Origin: Oxytricha trifallax
Taxonomy: Eukaryota; Ciliophora; Spirotrichea; Sporadotrichida; Oxytrichidae
NCBI GenBank assembly: GCA_000711775.1
Contig: ARYC01002620.1
Span: 22,153 to 86,152, forward strand
DNA: 64,000 bases
Direction of reading: 5' to 3'
In this document: positions 1-11,432 of the stretch, piece by piece
How the letters are laid out: each line of letters opens with the position of its first letter
How positions within the stretch are numbered: the stretch's first letter is position 1
Position numbers and translations under genes: made by a program
Notes under the pieces: model-generated
Database searches by the model: none
Told to the model about the DNA's origin: nothing
The model's input: the letters and a program-made list of their open reading frames with translations, nothing else

Positions 1-88
1 AAAAAATTAATTTTTTTTTAAATTTGCTTTTAAAATTTTTAATAAAGATTTTCATATTTTTTTGAAATTACTCATAAAATAGAAAAAA

Positions 89-152
89 TTTAATTTAAAT
101 TCAAATTTTAATTTATTGAATTTAATTTAAATTCAAATTTTAATTTATTGAA
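89..152. repeat. Tandem repeat, 2 x 32 bp
   Basis: Two adjacent copies of a 32 bp AT-only-but-one-C unit starting TTTAATTTAAATTCAAATTT. It overlaps the last codons and TGA stop of the minus-strand gene that ends at 133. Simple slippage or duplication in AT-rich DNA is the likely origin. Confidence 0.85.
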
Positions 153-3014
153 TTTAATTTAATTTGAAATATTCTTTAGGCTATTAATAATTTATTTTAA
201 ATTAAGGATGAGGGTTTTAAATGTCTTCCAAGACAATTTTTTCTTCTATTTTAATATCAAAATGCTTCTTTAAAAAATCCATATAAGGTTTATAATCAAC
301 GGTTGAATAGTTATCATTATCAAATTCTAACCTGCACAATAAAAATCCAAAAAATAATTAAAAGTGTTTTAATTATTTTTTAGTGATTAAAATAAACTTC
401 AATAGATTAGTAATCTGACCTAATAGTTTATAAAATTTCAAATTCATTTTAATTTAGAGATGCATAATCAAAAATAAATTTATTTCTATTTAGATTCCAT
501 AATAAAATCAATTTCAATTTTTAGGTATCATAAATAACAAATTTTATGTTTTTATTTAATTATACCTAGTAATTTTAACTTAAATTATTCATACTTAAAA
601 TTAAAAAACTAAAAAATTTCAATGAAAAGTTGAAAATCTGCAATATTCTATAACGGATATTAAAAAAAAGACTTTAAATTTATGAAGTTTATCTGTTCAT
701 AATTCTTTTAATTGTGCAATTTAATTATATATTTTTAGAAATATAATTATAAGGAACAGGATTTGTATTTCATTAAGAAATATTTTTTACAATTAAATCT
801 CATAAACAATATTGATACTTATATCCAAAGTGGCCTTATTCACATATTAAAATATAAATTAATGTAGTATAAAATTTACTTAAGGGGTTTAGGGGCTCTA
901 AACTCGTTTAGAGTACTAAAACTATTATCTTGATTTAGCATGATTTTATATATGTTAAGGTGATCCACAAAATTCAAATTTTAAATTTAATTATTCTAAT
1001 TATTTTATGAATGCTTGAGCTGGTACTATTTTTTAGGATTAAATTTAATTATATATTAGTAAACTTATTTCAGAAATTATCTAGAGTTCCTACTATCTTT
1101 TTAGAAATAGATTCAAAATTAATTAAAAAATAAATAAATAGACTCTTGCAAATGTTTCTAAATCTTTTCTTTCACTAATTAGTTTTAAAAGTTTTGAAAT
1201 GTTAAAGAAACCTTTCTCAGGGAATAATTCAAGTCTGTGAGACTTAAATTTTTCATTTACTTCAAAAAGATCTTTTATTAGTTGAATATAGATAGGGAAA
1301 GGAAAGAATATTTTTTAATTAAATAAATCATAAATATAATTATGTAAATTTATACCATTAACATCGAGACCAATGAGATAAACAATTAAATTAAGTGATT
1401 TGGAAAATAATAAAACGATTTTTGTAGTTTAGTTAATTTCAAGAGATTCCAAAAGCCTATGCAAGCTAGTTAAATGAAATACATCGTTCATGTTTTCGAT
1501 TTAAGGAATTACAATCTAATCAGGCATATCAAGTGACTTTCCAATGTTTGGAAGAAATTTCTTTTGGCTAAGCATTTTTAAATAGATTTTGATAAAATTC
1601 TGCTTAAGCCAATCACTTTATATCTTTGAGTTATCGCACATATTAAATTTCAGAATATTAGTAATGTCAAAATAGTGCTCTTCAATTACATAATCTACTA
1701 TTTTTGAGATCATTCCCAGTGCTTATGTTAAAATTAGGAAATTTTATCTAATACCTTGTTCGTCTTTGATTTCAAGACCTTTCAAAGCTTGTTAACTGAG
1801 ATTGAAATCTTGTGATTAAATAAAAAATGGGAAACTTTCAAAATTAATTGTTAGAGGATTAATGATGTAAGATAAAATATTAATATCTTTCAATTTTACA
1901 AACTTTTAACCCCACTCAAACTTGCATCTATTGAACTCTGTTTAAACATAAATCTTTTAAATGCTTAGCCTAGATAGCATGTAAAACCATCTTGTATCAC
2001 TTTTATCCCAACATTTACTTTTTTTGTTTTATCTTCCACAACTAAAAATTGCTAGATGTTTTAGTCATCATCGTCTTAGATAAAAGTCTATACTGTATAC
2101 TTATGAAGGTCATTTTTTATTTTTTCACAATTTTTCAACAAATAAACTATCTTTTTCTCATTAAAGGAAACACTTTCTATGACTCTATTGCAGATCAGAG
2201 AAATAGGCAAAGTAGATTTGTAGTTGTTTAAGGATTATTCGACTTAATGTTGTTATAAGTTTAGTGGCTGTAGCTCTATTCTTATTTTGAAGTTAAAAAT
2301 CAAAGGTTAAAATTTATAAAAACTTTTAGGAATCTTTTCTTTCGTTAATTAGAGGGAAGTCCTTATAATTTTATTAAATTGCGGAAATTTTATCCCACAA
2401 ATCCTTTTAATTTTCTGATATGTTTTATACTGTAAGAACAGGGCTTGCAGCTTTCAATCTAAAATATTGCATTAAATTCCCAATTCTATTATTTGGATTT
2501 TAGTACACTCCAGAAATGCTCACAATCTGAGTAAAAATCAATACTTAAAAAAGGGAAAACTAATCCTTTTCCAGATTTTCATTAAAAATCATCTCATCTT
2601 AATCCTACTGATTAGAATTTAATTTCTGATGGCCATCGAAATATTTTTAAGATTTTTTCTCATTGCCAAGTATTGACTAGAGTACAAGATCATTGATAGA
2701 TTATATATTTGTTTGGATTTCTATATATTTGTGATGAGTTTCTATATCAATTGTCAAGCTATTTTAAGATAAATTTTCATTTTGATATTCTCCTGATTAA
2801 TAGCGGGAATATTTGTTGTCTTTTTCTATGTTTTAACTTACTAATGTATTCAAAAGTAAACAAAATTCTTATAAAATCTCTAAAATTAAGAGTAATCTAT
2901 CAGACTCATCTTTTTTCATTATTTCAAAGTACTTGTTGTAGTATTTTTGAATTAATGGTGAAATTAATTCATTTTTTTCATAAATTTCCCCTTCTAACTG
3001 TGAAAAGCTTTCCA
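133..3014 (-). CDS. Unknown protein, interrupted (MDS/IES) gene
   Basis: On the minus strand, reading TAA/TAG as Gln gives long coding blocks. The start is ATG at 3014 (MESFSQLEGEIYEKN...) and the main coding stretch runs from 3014 to about 1140. A last short block at about 330-133 contains DYKPYMDFLKKHFD and ends in TGA. Between about 340 and 1140 the sequence is AT-rich and without coding character; it is most likely an IES or large intron, and there is an acceptor-like GTGCAG at its downstream edge. The predicted protein is acidic to neutral, Leu/Ile/Lys-rich and helical-looking, with no motif I recognise and no obvious signal peptide. It could be a scaffold or regulatory protein; I assign no function. 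Exact exon/MDS edges are not resolved. Confidence 0.6.
340..1140. other. Probable IES inside the first gene
   Basis: About 800 bp of AT-rich sequence with frequent stops separates two in-frame minus-strand coding blocks. The only G-rich island is a telomere-like stretch near 881-893 (AAGGGGTTTAGGGG). No gene is visible on either strand. An internal eliminated sequence is the simplest reading; a long intron is possible. Confidence 0.45.
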
Positions 3015-3702
3015 TAGTTTTATTTTGTAAATTACTTTTTTCTTTAAATTTTCTCTCAAAAAATTAAAATAAAAAATCCAAATTTATTATAGTTAAATTG
3101 AAATTCAACCAATTCTAATTTAATTTAGAATTTTTTCTCTTTTTTATTATATGAACTTAGTCTATTAGTTTTTAAGTTATTATAAGTCAAATAATTTAAA
3201 CTAGTATCAACAAAAAATAGTCAGTTAAATATTTTGAAAAAATAATAGCAGATTTTTATGATTATTTTATTTTCAATTGTCCTAAACAGTAAGATAATAT
3301 ATTGGTGGTTTATCTCATATTAAAAGCATAACTTTATTTTAAAATTTAAACATAAAGAAATATTATTTAAATTGAATTAAAATACTTAATTTAATAAAGA
3401 AAATTTAGATTTTTCATTAATGATAGCTAAATTTTATATATTAAAAATAGTATTTCTTAATAAATGGAAAAAAATCTATTCATGTTATATAAGAGAATTT
3501 ATATTTTGATTTTAAAAATAATCATTAATTAAAATGTAAAGCAATACCAAATTAGAAATTATTAAATTGAAAACTTTATTTTTATTTCACTCTAAAAATT
3601 GGCAAATATTTTACCAACTATGTAAATATCCATTAATTAGAAAAATATATAACTCAATAATTATTTTTATATAAAAATAATTATCCGATAAACCAATCAA
3701 AC
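3015..3702. other. AT-rich intergenic region
   Basis: No coding block, RNA gene or repeat found. It separates the divergent starts at 3014 (minus) and 3703 (plus), so it should hold promoters or be the break between two nanochromosome loci. TATA-like runs occur just upstream of 3703. Confidence 0.5.
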
Positions 3703-4092
3703 ATGGAACAAGCTTGCAGAGATCAATTAAAAACAGACAATTATGTAAACAAATCCATCTGGAAGTGGTTTAAGCCAACTTATGCTGAGATAAGCAGAGT
3801 ATTAAACATCCCCGAAGACGAAATGAGAATGTTTAAGCTTAAAGATGAACTTCTCTGGATAAAATGCTTAGTAGTATTAAGAGACGAGTAAGGGTGTAAT
3901 TTGGGAAATAATTAACTTACATTTAAATCACTCCAAGTGATTGAAAAGAAATATCCGGTCCAACTAAATGAAGCCGAGACAAAAAAGAGAAAGAAACTTT
4001 TCAAAAAAATATAAAGAAAGATTGACCTGCAAAAGGAAGATATATTTTATACTGATATCTGCATGACTCGAAAATAAATGGGATTAAAATGA
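3703..4092 (+). CDS. Small unknown protein, 129 aa, intact
   Basis: A single uninterrupted frame from ATG to TGA once TAA/TAG are read as Gln. The protein starts MEQACRDQLKTDNY and contains IWKWFKPTYAEISRVLNIPE, then a Lys-rich C-terminal half. The WKWFKPTYAEISRVL stretch looks like a helical, possibly DNA- or protein-binding segment, but I do not recognise a family. Base composition is clearly higher in G+C than the flanks. It sits about 475 bp before the TBE-like palindromic element. It could be a small single-MDS somatic gene or a germline-limited gene. Confidence 0.65.
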
Positions 4093-4565
4093 TTCTACTC
4101 AATTATCTGATTATTTAAAATATAACTTAATTATTTAATAACATTTATATAAACATTTTACACATTTTGTTTGTATCATTGTAAAAATTAATTTTTTTTC
4201 ATTAGAATATAAAGGATATTATTAATAACACGAAGTGTGGACTATATTATTTAATAATATAATATATTTCAAATTGAAGTTATAAATTTATATGATAAAT
4301 TTTATATTTTATTTTTTTTAGGAAGAATTGAATAAAATTGTCTTAAAAGCTTTAAGAAATTAAAATATATTTTAATATAATTAAATAGTTATTTTTTAAA
4401 AGTAAACAATTATTTTTTTTTTTAAAATAGAGTAAATTTAAATTTTCTAATATAAATTTTTGATGACCCCTTGCCGAATTTCCATTTGTTATAAATTATT
4501 ATCTTCTAAAATTTTTCTTGACCTGAGCACTTCTATTAAGTATCTTATAATTTATCAGATCCAAT
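4093..4565. other. AT-rich intergenic region
   Basis: Very AT-rich with long T runs; no coding block seen on either strand. Confidence 0.5.
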
Positions 4566-6220
4566 AAAAATCCCAAAACCCCTTCATGAATTTTTTAAAT
4601 GTTTTGATTGAAGAGGATAATTATGGGATTATGATTTATTTAGATATGAAGTATCATTTTCTATCAAAGAATATGAAAGTTTTAAATGATCAATTTTTTT
4701 TATAATCTACATTTATTTTATCAAATTTATATACATATTAACGCATATTTTTTTTGAAAAAGAAATAAGTTTTAGAAACATTTATTTAATTTTACTATTT
4801 TTCATAAGATATCATTTTACTGATTGTTATTATGAAAATTGACAATTTTATTTATCATTTTAAAAATTGGCATCAATGCACAAATATTTTTGAAATTTTC
4901 AATAAAAATATTTTCGAGGTAAATTAAATATATTTATTTCTCATTACCTGCGTCCTTAAAAACATATTATCATTTAATACAAAATTAAAGGGGGGAAGTT
5001 TCATGCCCCAAAATTTTATATGCATACAAGGGGGAAGTTTCCTGCCCCCAAAAAGGTAGTTTCCTGCCCCATACATAAAACATGTAATTTTTATAATTCT
5101 CAAAGAATCATTATCATCAATTATGATATAGTTAAATTTTATTTAGCTTCAAAAATCATTTCTACCTTGATAATGAATTCAAATTTCTATGAAAATCACA
5201 TTAATTTTTAATTAAAAACATATTATTTAGCCTTGTTTATTTATATAATTTGATAAAGAATAATTATTTACCTTGAAAATTATAAATTAATAAATGTTGT
5301 TTAGTAGATGAATATAGTAATATAAATTGAAATATATTTATTTCTAAAATTTATATTGCCGAACAATATAAAATTTAATGTTGGGGGCAGGAAACTTCCC
5401 CCCTTAAATTTGTTTAATAAGTGCTTGTACTAAATAAGCTCAATTATAATTCTTACTAATTATAGTATCACAACCTAATTAGTTCATACTTTGAATCTAA
5501 TGGAGATTTTAATGGAAAAGTTCTGCTTTTGTTCAAAATAAATTGGTACCCTGTACTAAAGTAAAAAGCTATATTGGTACTGAAGCATTTAAAAAAATGG
5601 GGTCCTGAGGAATTATAAGAAGTAATTATCATAAATAAAAAAACGAAATGCAATTCTATTTATAATTCTTTAGTGGATTAATTTTCAATTAAGAATTGAT
5701 ATAGATGTAGAAATAATAAGAATATTATATAAAAATTATTTTCACCATGAATATAATAAATTACCTTGAATCTAATATAATAAATTTTTTGGGGGGAAGT
5801 TTCCTGCCCCCACATTGAATTTTATTTTTTTTGCAAAATTTTTAATAGAAAATAATAAATTTTAATTTCAATTACCATAATCATGTAGTATACAACATTT
5901 ATTATCATATAATTTTCAAGGTACATAATTGTTCTTTACAAATTATATATTATTAACATGGCTAAAATAAGTGTTTTTTATTAATAATTAATGTTATTAT
6001 CATTAAATTTTATAATAATTATCAAGGTAAAAATGATATTTGAAGCTAAATTAAAAAAAAATACATCATAATTGATGATAAAGATTCTTGAAAATTATAA
6101 AAATTACATAATTTTATGTGTGGGGCAGAAAACTTCCCCCCCCCCATATTTTTTAAATGAAATCATAATCCCTAACATTACCCTCAACAATCAAAATACA
6201 TTTAAAATTCATCAAGGGGA
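4566..6220. mobile_element. Non-coding palindromic element with TBE-like ends
   Basis: The left end (about 4566) reads TCCCAAAACCCCTTCATGAA and the right end, reversed, reads TCCCAAATCCCCTTGATGAA. The similarity continues for about 75 bp and resembles the TBE ends at 45624 and 59984 (C4A4 block, then CTT.ATGA). Inside, two arms of about 340 bp (5060-5403 and 5791-6135) are inverted copies of each other, and a 20 bp G-rich/C-rich motif occurs repeatedly. The roughly 390 bp between the arms shows similarity to the TBE spacer near 62240. No transposase is present. I infer a non-autonomous, decayed TBE derivative (MITE-like) about 1.65 kb long. Ends are placed to within a few bases. Confidence 0.65.
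4990..6145. repeat. Repeated GGGGGAAGTTTCCTGCCCC motif, six copies in two orientations
   Basis: Copies at 4990-5009, 5030-5049, a partial copy at 5055-5070, and 5791-5811 read in the forward sense. Copies at 5383-5403 and 6122-6145 are inverted. Each is nearly self-complementary (G5 ... C4), so single-stranded DNA could form hairpins or G-rich structures. The copies mark the boundaries of the palindrome arms. Confidence 0.8.
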
Positions 6221-6407
6221 TTTGGGATTTTGAATAGACCACTAATACATATTTAAATAAATTAATATCTTAAATTTAAAATAGATTATTGTTTAATTAA
6301 ATGACTTCATATTAGAATTAAGAATACTTTTAATTACTGGCTGATATAAATAAAATTAACGTTTTTATATATTTTTGAATTTTCCTATTTTAATAATATT
6401 ATCACTA

Positions 6408-6760
6408 AAGGATATCAAGAAGGAAATCGACGCAGAATGCTCGGATAATAATATCTTATATCATGGGGATTTTAAGGGTGGGTTTGGGTAGTAAGGAGTA
6501 TTTTATAGAAGTGAGGTTCCGGGAATACGGGTCTCGTTTGGAAGAAATGTGATAGAAGTTACAAAAATAGGGGCTAATTTATTATTACAACTCATTAGAG
6601 ACTCATTTATTAGGTAGTATTTAGAGGTTTGGATATTTTTAAAAATTTTAAGGCAAGTTTATGCTTAAAGAGGTGTTTCCCTATACCTTTCTATAATATC
6701 AAACTCCATAAATTGTAAAATCCTTAAAGATATTTTTGCAAAATATAATAATTTTATTAA
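6408..6760 (+). pseudogene. Coding-like fragment, unknown
   Basis: A stretch of unusually high G+C for this region is open in one frame from about 6408 (DIKKEIDAECSDNN) through FKGGFGQQGVFYRSE to about 6760, and the frame formally stays open to about 6927. It has no convincing start codon and no recognised motif. It may be an isolated MDS whose partners lie elsewhere, or a decayed gene. Only composition and frame support it. Confidence 0.3.
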
Positions 6761-6929
6761 ATTTTAAAATCGTTTATGCTTTAGCAATATTACTTTTTAT
6801 GATGATATTTTTGAACAATAAATTACAAATAACAAATTAAATATTTTAGTGATAACTCAAAATCAAATTATAAATTAATTTTATTTTTTTTAAGTATTTA
6901 AATAGCATAATAAATTATTAATTTGATTT

Positions 6930-8300
6930 AGAATCGATAAATATTATAAATTATACACCTATTTATTTTTAGAAATTTAATTATATATTAACTAATACAT
7001 ATCAATTTCAATCATTTAAACATACAACTAGCAATTTTGTTTTAATCCGTTTCCTCTTTTTTAGTTTATTAATCTTTTTTATAATTTAAAATATAATTAT
7101 CATAGCATTGACCACATATCCATATTTTATCTCTTTAGCAATTGTTTTGGCAAGGATTAGTTGTTCCACAAAATTATAATATATATTTAATATTTATTTT
7201 TTATTTTATTATTTATATGTTTTAGAGAAAACATTAATACCGCACTCCATACAAAACAGAACTTTGCATTTTTATTTATTACAAGACCCTATACTCTTTG
7301 ATTTTGGTATTGTTTAAATAAAATTTATTTTAAGTTAAATAATGTGACATATTAAACAAGTTTTAATTAAATAAATCTGTTAATAATTATATCTTTTTTA
7401 AATATATAAAATATAATACGCTTAATATAAAATATTTTAATAAATATATTGAAATTAAACTTCTTACAATCTTTATTATAATTATAATTATATTATTTTA
7501 ATGTTCAGCAATACTGACTATTATTGATAAAATAAAATAATCGCGAAATCTTTATGCTGTATAAATTTTATTAAATCAGTGCTCTAACATATATAGAAAA
7601 CTTCCATATTAATAAAAATACAAACAATTATAGATTTAAATTAGATATGCTTTCTCATTTTTATTAGTAAAAGATTTAATTAAAGAATTTAAATAATGCT
7701 AAATTTTGAGTTTTAAATTAAATCATTTTTAACAAATATTTGCTTTATTCATATAATCTTAAATAAAATATTTCCATCTCAAAAAATATTGAAAGAATTT
7801 AAATAATTTAGATTATTATTGATTTTTTATATAAATTTCAACAACAAAATGTTTTTTAACTAACCAAAAGAATAAAAATAAAAATGAATAAATTTATATC
7901 TTCTAATTTTGGAGAAGATAATTATAACATATTTGTATTTGTTATTGTAATGAACAAGCGTATTAAAAATTGGATATCAAATAAAAATTCTTTAATATAC
8001 ACTATTTAAAATAAATTTTACTCAGAGTGGAGTTTCTTATATTTACTTTTTTATTAAATATTACTTTTTTTAAAATTAGTTAAAGCTATTTGAGAACATA
8101 TAGAATATAGGATATTTAGTCTAATTTATTTATATAAAAGTGCTAAATTCATTGAAAGTTTTAACTATATTTTAATAAAATAAACTGATAAAATAAATCT
8201 AATATTTCCAATTTATGAATAAATCAATCTTTAATTATTATTTGATTTTCAAATAAAATATATTTTAAGAATAGATATCATGTAAATTGAAAATAATTCT
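6930..8300. other. Long AT-rich region, no supported gene
   Basis: Mostly A/T with poor coding character. A short minus-strand open stretch at about 7007-7175 (EQLILAKTIAKEIKYGYV) is the only possible coding fragment and is too short to call. No repeats or RNA genes seen. Confidence 0.45.
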
Positions 8301-8306
8301 GATTTT

Positions 8307-10297
8307 TCAATACATTTGCCCTGTAGGATTTTAATTATTCTATAAGATCATGTTTTAATTATTATTTTCCTTTACTAAATAATTTTTCATGTCTATTTTT
8401 TCTTCTAAAACATCTTGTATTGCTTCTTTTATCTCCTCAACATAATTAATTAACTCGTTTAAATTTATCTTGAACCATTCGGTCCTACCGTCTTCTTTTA
8501 TGCTTCTTTAATCGTTAAATTTCTCAATTACTAAATAAAAAATATTCAAATATATGAATCTAATTATTTTTTTTGTTGATTCTAATTTTAACCATTAATT
8601 CAAAAAATTCATAGTAATTAGATTTGTATGTTCTTAAAACTTCGTATTATTTCTAATTGTTTTTATCACTATTGTTTTGGGTTAAGCTTTTCAACCTAAA
8701 ACAAGAAAAATTTAGATTTAGAATTAAGTATAAATAGACATTGATAAAATTTATTTAAATGAAAATCAATTAACTAGCCGATATTTTAGACATATATTAA
8801 TGCATATTGTGATTAAAAAATATACTTTCAAGCTCAATTTTAATATTTTAAATTGAAAATTTCGAAATGTTTGTTCTATTTTATATCAAGATTAATCTTT
8901 TTGTTAACCAATCAGTTGAATTAATTTGAAATTTTAAATTATAAGTCATTTAGCAAACTAATTTTTTGTTGAAAACAAATAATTTATATAATTAATTTTA
9001 AAATCAATTCGTCTGTTCCTCGTTCAATTCGTTTATTTTGCTTTATAATTAATATTTAATGTGCAACCTATTTTGAAGTAATTTTACAGACCATCATTTT
9101 TATTTCTAAGAATATAAAAATATCCTAATTGATCTTTCAGTAATGGTTATTTTGCAAAAAATTTTTCCCAGAAAAGCCTATCTTTGTGAGGCTTATTTTT
9201 TATGATCATATAATTTCTTGCTTTAATAAATAAGGCAGGATAGTCTGTTTTACTCATACCTTTCCATTATAATTCCATTTATTGGTACTACATATCACCT
9301 TTAATAACTTTGGATTATTATTAATGCTTTCTTTCAATTTTATCTTTTTCTTCTAAAATTTTAAACAACTCGAAATTTACTACATCATAAAAGTAAAAAA
9401 ATAAGAATTCAAATTTATTTTTATTATTTAATAATTAAATTATCATAGTTGGCATCTCTTAGTAAAATCTTTTAATTGTGCGATTGACAAATTTTATCGA
9501 ATCTTATTATTGTATCTTTAAAATTTCCAATAATTTACTTATTTTCAATCATCAATTTTATTTTATCTAAGACTGCGTCTAGAGTCAAAATGCCCAATTT
9601 AAAATAGCTTTTTAAGTCAATTAATGTTTAAGAGAAAAATTTATCTATTAAATGTTTCTTATTTTCTTTTTTTGTATAGAATAAATTTAGAATCCAGTCA
9701 TAATCATTTTTACTAATTTGGCTTAAGTCAACATTATTGATTAGTAAATTTTGATTGTATTTTACAAGTAGGTTTTCTGAATTCAAAAAATAAATTTAGT
9801 CAATTTTGATAATGTTTTCTTTCTTATGATCCAATTGACTGTAATTAAAATAAAATATAGTATAAACCTAGGATTTAATAAAAGTCTTACAGCTCTTTTT
9901 TAAATGACCAATTATATTCATGAATATTTTTGTTTAAAAATTACTATAGGATCATCTATTAGATTTATAAATCCACATAGTTTGCCAAATCTTCATTAAA
10001 CAGTCTAGTATATTTTATTTTGGGTTTAACTTCAAAATCAAATAATCTTCCAATTAAGTAAATTTACTCTATTTTGTATGTTTCATAGACTTGTTACTAT
10101 TCATTTCTCATTTGATTATTGAGGATGTTTAAAGCATTCGATTATTCAGTTTTTGTTTAATTTCCTTACATAATTCTTGAGAACTCATAAAGATATAACG
10201 ATGAATGTTTATTATTTTGTTCAATCGACTTTTTTAATTCGAATTTTATGTTTTCAAATAAATCGTCTTTCTTATAAATTCTTATAGAAGATTTCAT
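8307..10297 (-). CDS. Unknown protein, interrupted gene
   Basis: The minus-strand start ATG at 10297 (MKSSIRIYKKDDLFENIKFE) is followed by Gln-coding TAA/TAG codons in an otherwise good reading frame. The C-terminal block contains REDGRTEWFK-like sequence (IKEDGRTEWFKINLNELINY) and an EEIKEAIQDVLEEKID helix, ending at TGA 8307-8309. Intervening AT-rich inserts near 8530-8600, 8690-9150 and 9390 break the frame and are probably introns or IESs. The product is a Lys/Glu/Asn-rich helical protein with no recognised domain. The upstream minus-strand block at 10300-10790 abuts it and may be part of the same locus. Confidence 0.5.
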
Positions 10298-10299
10298 CT

Positions 10300-10790
10300 A
10301 TTTAGGTAAATATTTGAAAATTTAATACTAAATTATTTTAATAAATTAAATTTGTTCTTTTTTTTAATTTTATGTTACTCTTATTTGATTAAATATAATT
10401 TTTATTGAAAATCTAGCCATTTTAATTTTTACTCTATAAATATAGAATTATCTATAATTATCACAATCATACAATTATTTAATTAGTTTTGTATTTATTA
10501 AATGTCCTCATTTATAAATTCCTCTTATAGATTACTGTTAAAGTTATTTCTTAGGAAGACTAAATATACTATAGCATCTTTAAAATCATATTCTTTGTTC
10601 TGTTATTCAAGTTTGATTAATTATGAAAGATTTTTAAGTTAATTCATGCAGTTAGGTACAATCTTATGTTTTTTAAGGAATTCTTCATAGTCATCGTAAT
10701 GAAATTTAATCAAGTATTCATAAAGATATAATAATAGTGAGAGTGATCCTTCGTAATTTAACTTAAAGTCAAAATAATATCAATAAATTT
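10300..10790 (-). CDS. Unknown coding block (possible extra MDS)
   Basis: Minus-strand frame with good codon character: LNYEGSLSLLLYLYEYLIKF, then a DDYEEFLKKHKIVPN segment and FKDAIVYLVFLRNN. It remains open under the ciliate code until a TGA that overlaps the ATG of the gene starting at 10297. No start codon is evident, so it may be a 3' block of a separate gene or a mis-framed 5' block of the downstream one. No known domain seen. Confidence 0.4.
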
Positions 10791-10981
10791 ATAATAAAGT
10801 TTTCTTATAAACCTCTTAGATTTTTACTTTAACTAATTTTATAGATTATACTTTTTATAGAGAGGTCATTTATTGTCATATTTACTTCATAATTATATTA
10901 ATTAAGGAACTTGTTGATTTTTTAGATTTAACTTTAATAAACAATATAATAGGTAAACGATATATTTCATTTAAACTTATG

Positions 10982-11006
10982 ATATATATATATATATATA
11001 TATATA
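10982..11006. repeat. (TA)n microsatellite
   Basis: Uninterrupted alternating A/T tract of about 25 bp in the AT-rich spacer between two unknown minus-strand genes. Confidence 0.9.
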
Positions 11007-11432
11007 AATTTAAAACCCAAAATATCTGATGTCTTTGATTAAACTTAAAGTATTGAACAAAAATTAACTATTATTTATTTTTAAAAGTTTATATTCTTAA
11101 TGCTTCTTGTAGGTTTTATAGTAATTATAATTAATATATAAATACATTAGAAAATGTGAAATTGAATTGAATTTAATTTATGCTTGTTAAAGTTGGCAGA
11201 TTCAAACGAACTTGGGTTTATTTCGATATTTAATTTAAATTAGGTGAGCATTAAACATTGGCGTTACAATCTATGACATTTTTAGTGCTATTTTTACCCA
11301 TTTTAATTTAAACTTTTCTAATTTTTATAAATTATGACATGAAATTATAGGTAATTTAATAAGTTCAATCGATGCAAAATAATACTATAACTTAAAATAG
11401 TACATGTAACTGTAAATATCCTATTAAATGAC

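Noticed and set aside
880-900. Telomere-like AAGGGGTTTAGGGG as a transposon end.
   Set aside because: No partner inverted copy or target duplication was found nearby, and the following sequence does not match the TBE ends.
5020-5211. A 63-codon plus-strand frame within the palindromic element.
   Set aside because: It runs through the repeated G-rich motif and AT-rich arm; the inverted arm does not preserve an equivalent frame.
4981-6150. Possible CRISPR-like array because of the repeated G-rich 20-mers.
   Set aside because: Copies are few, irregularly spaced, in both orientations, and part of a large palindrome in a eukaryotic genome.
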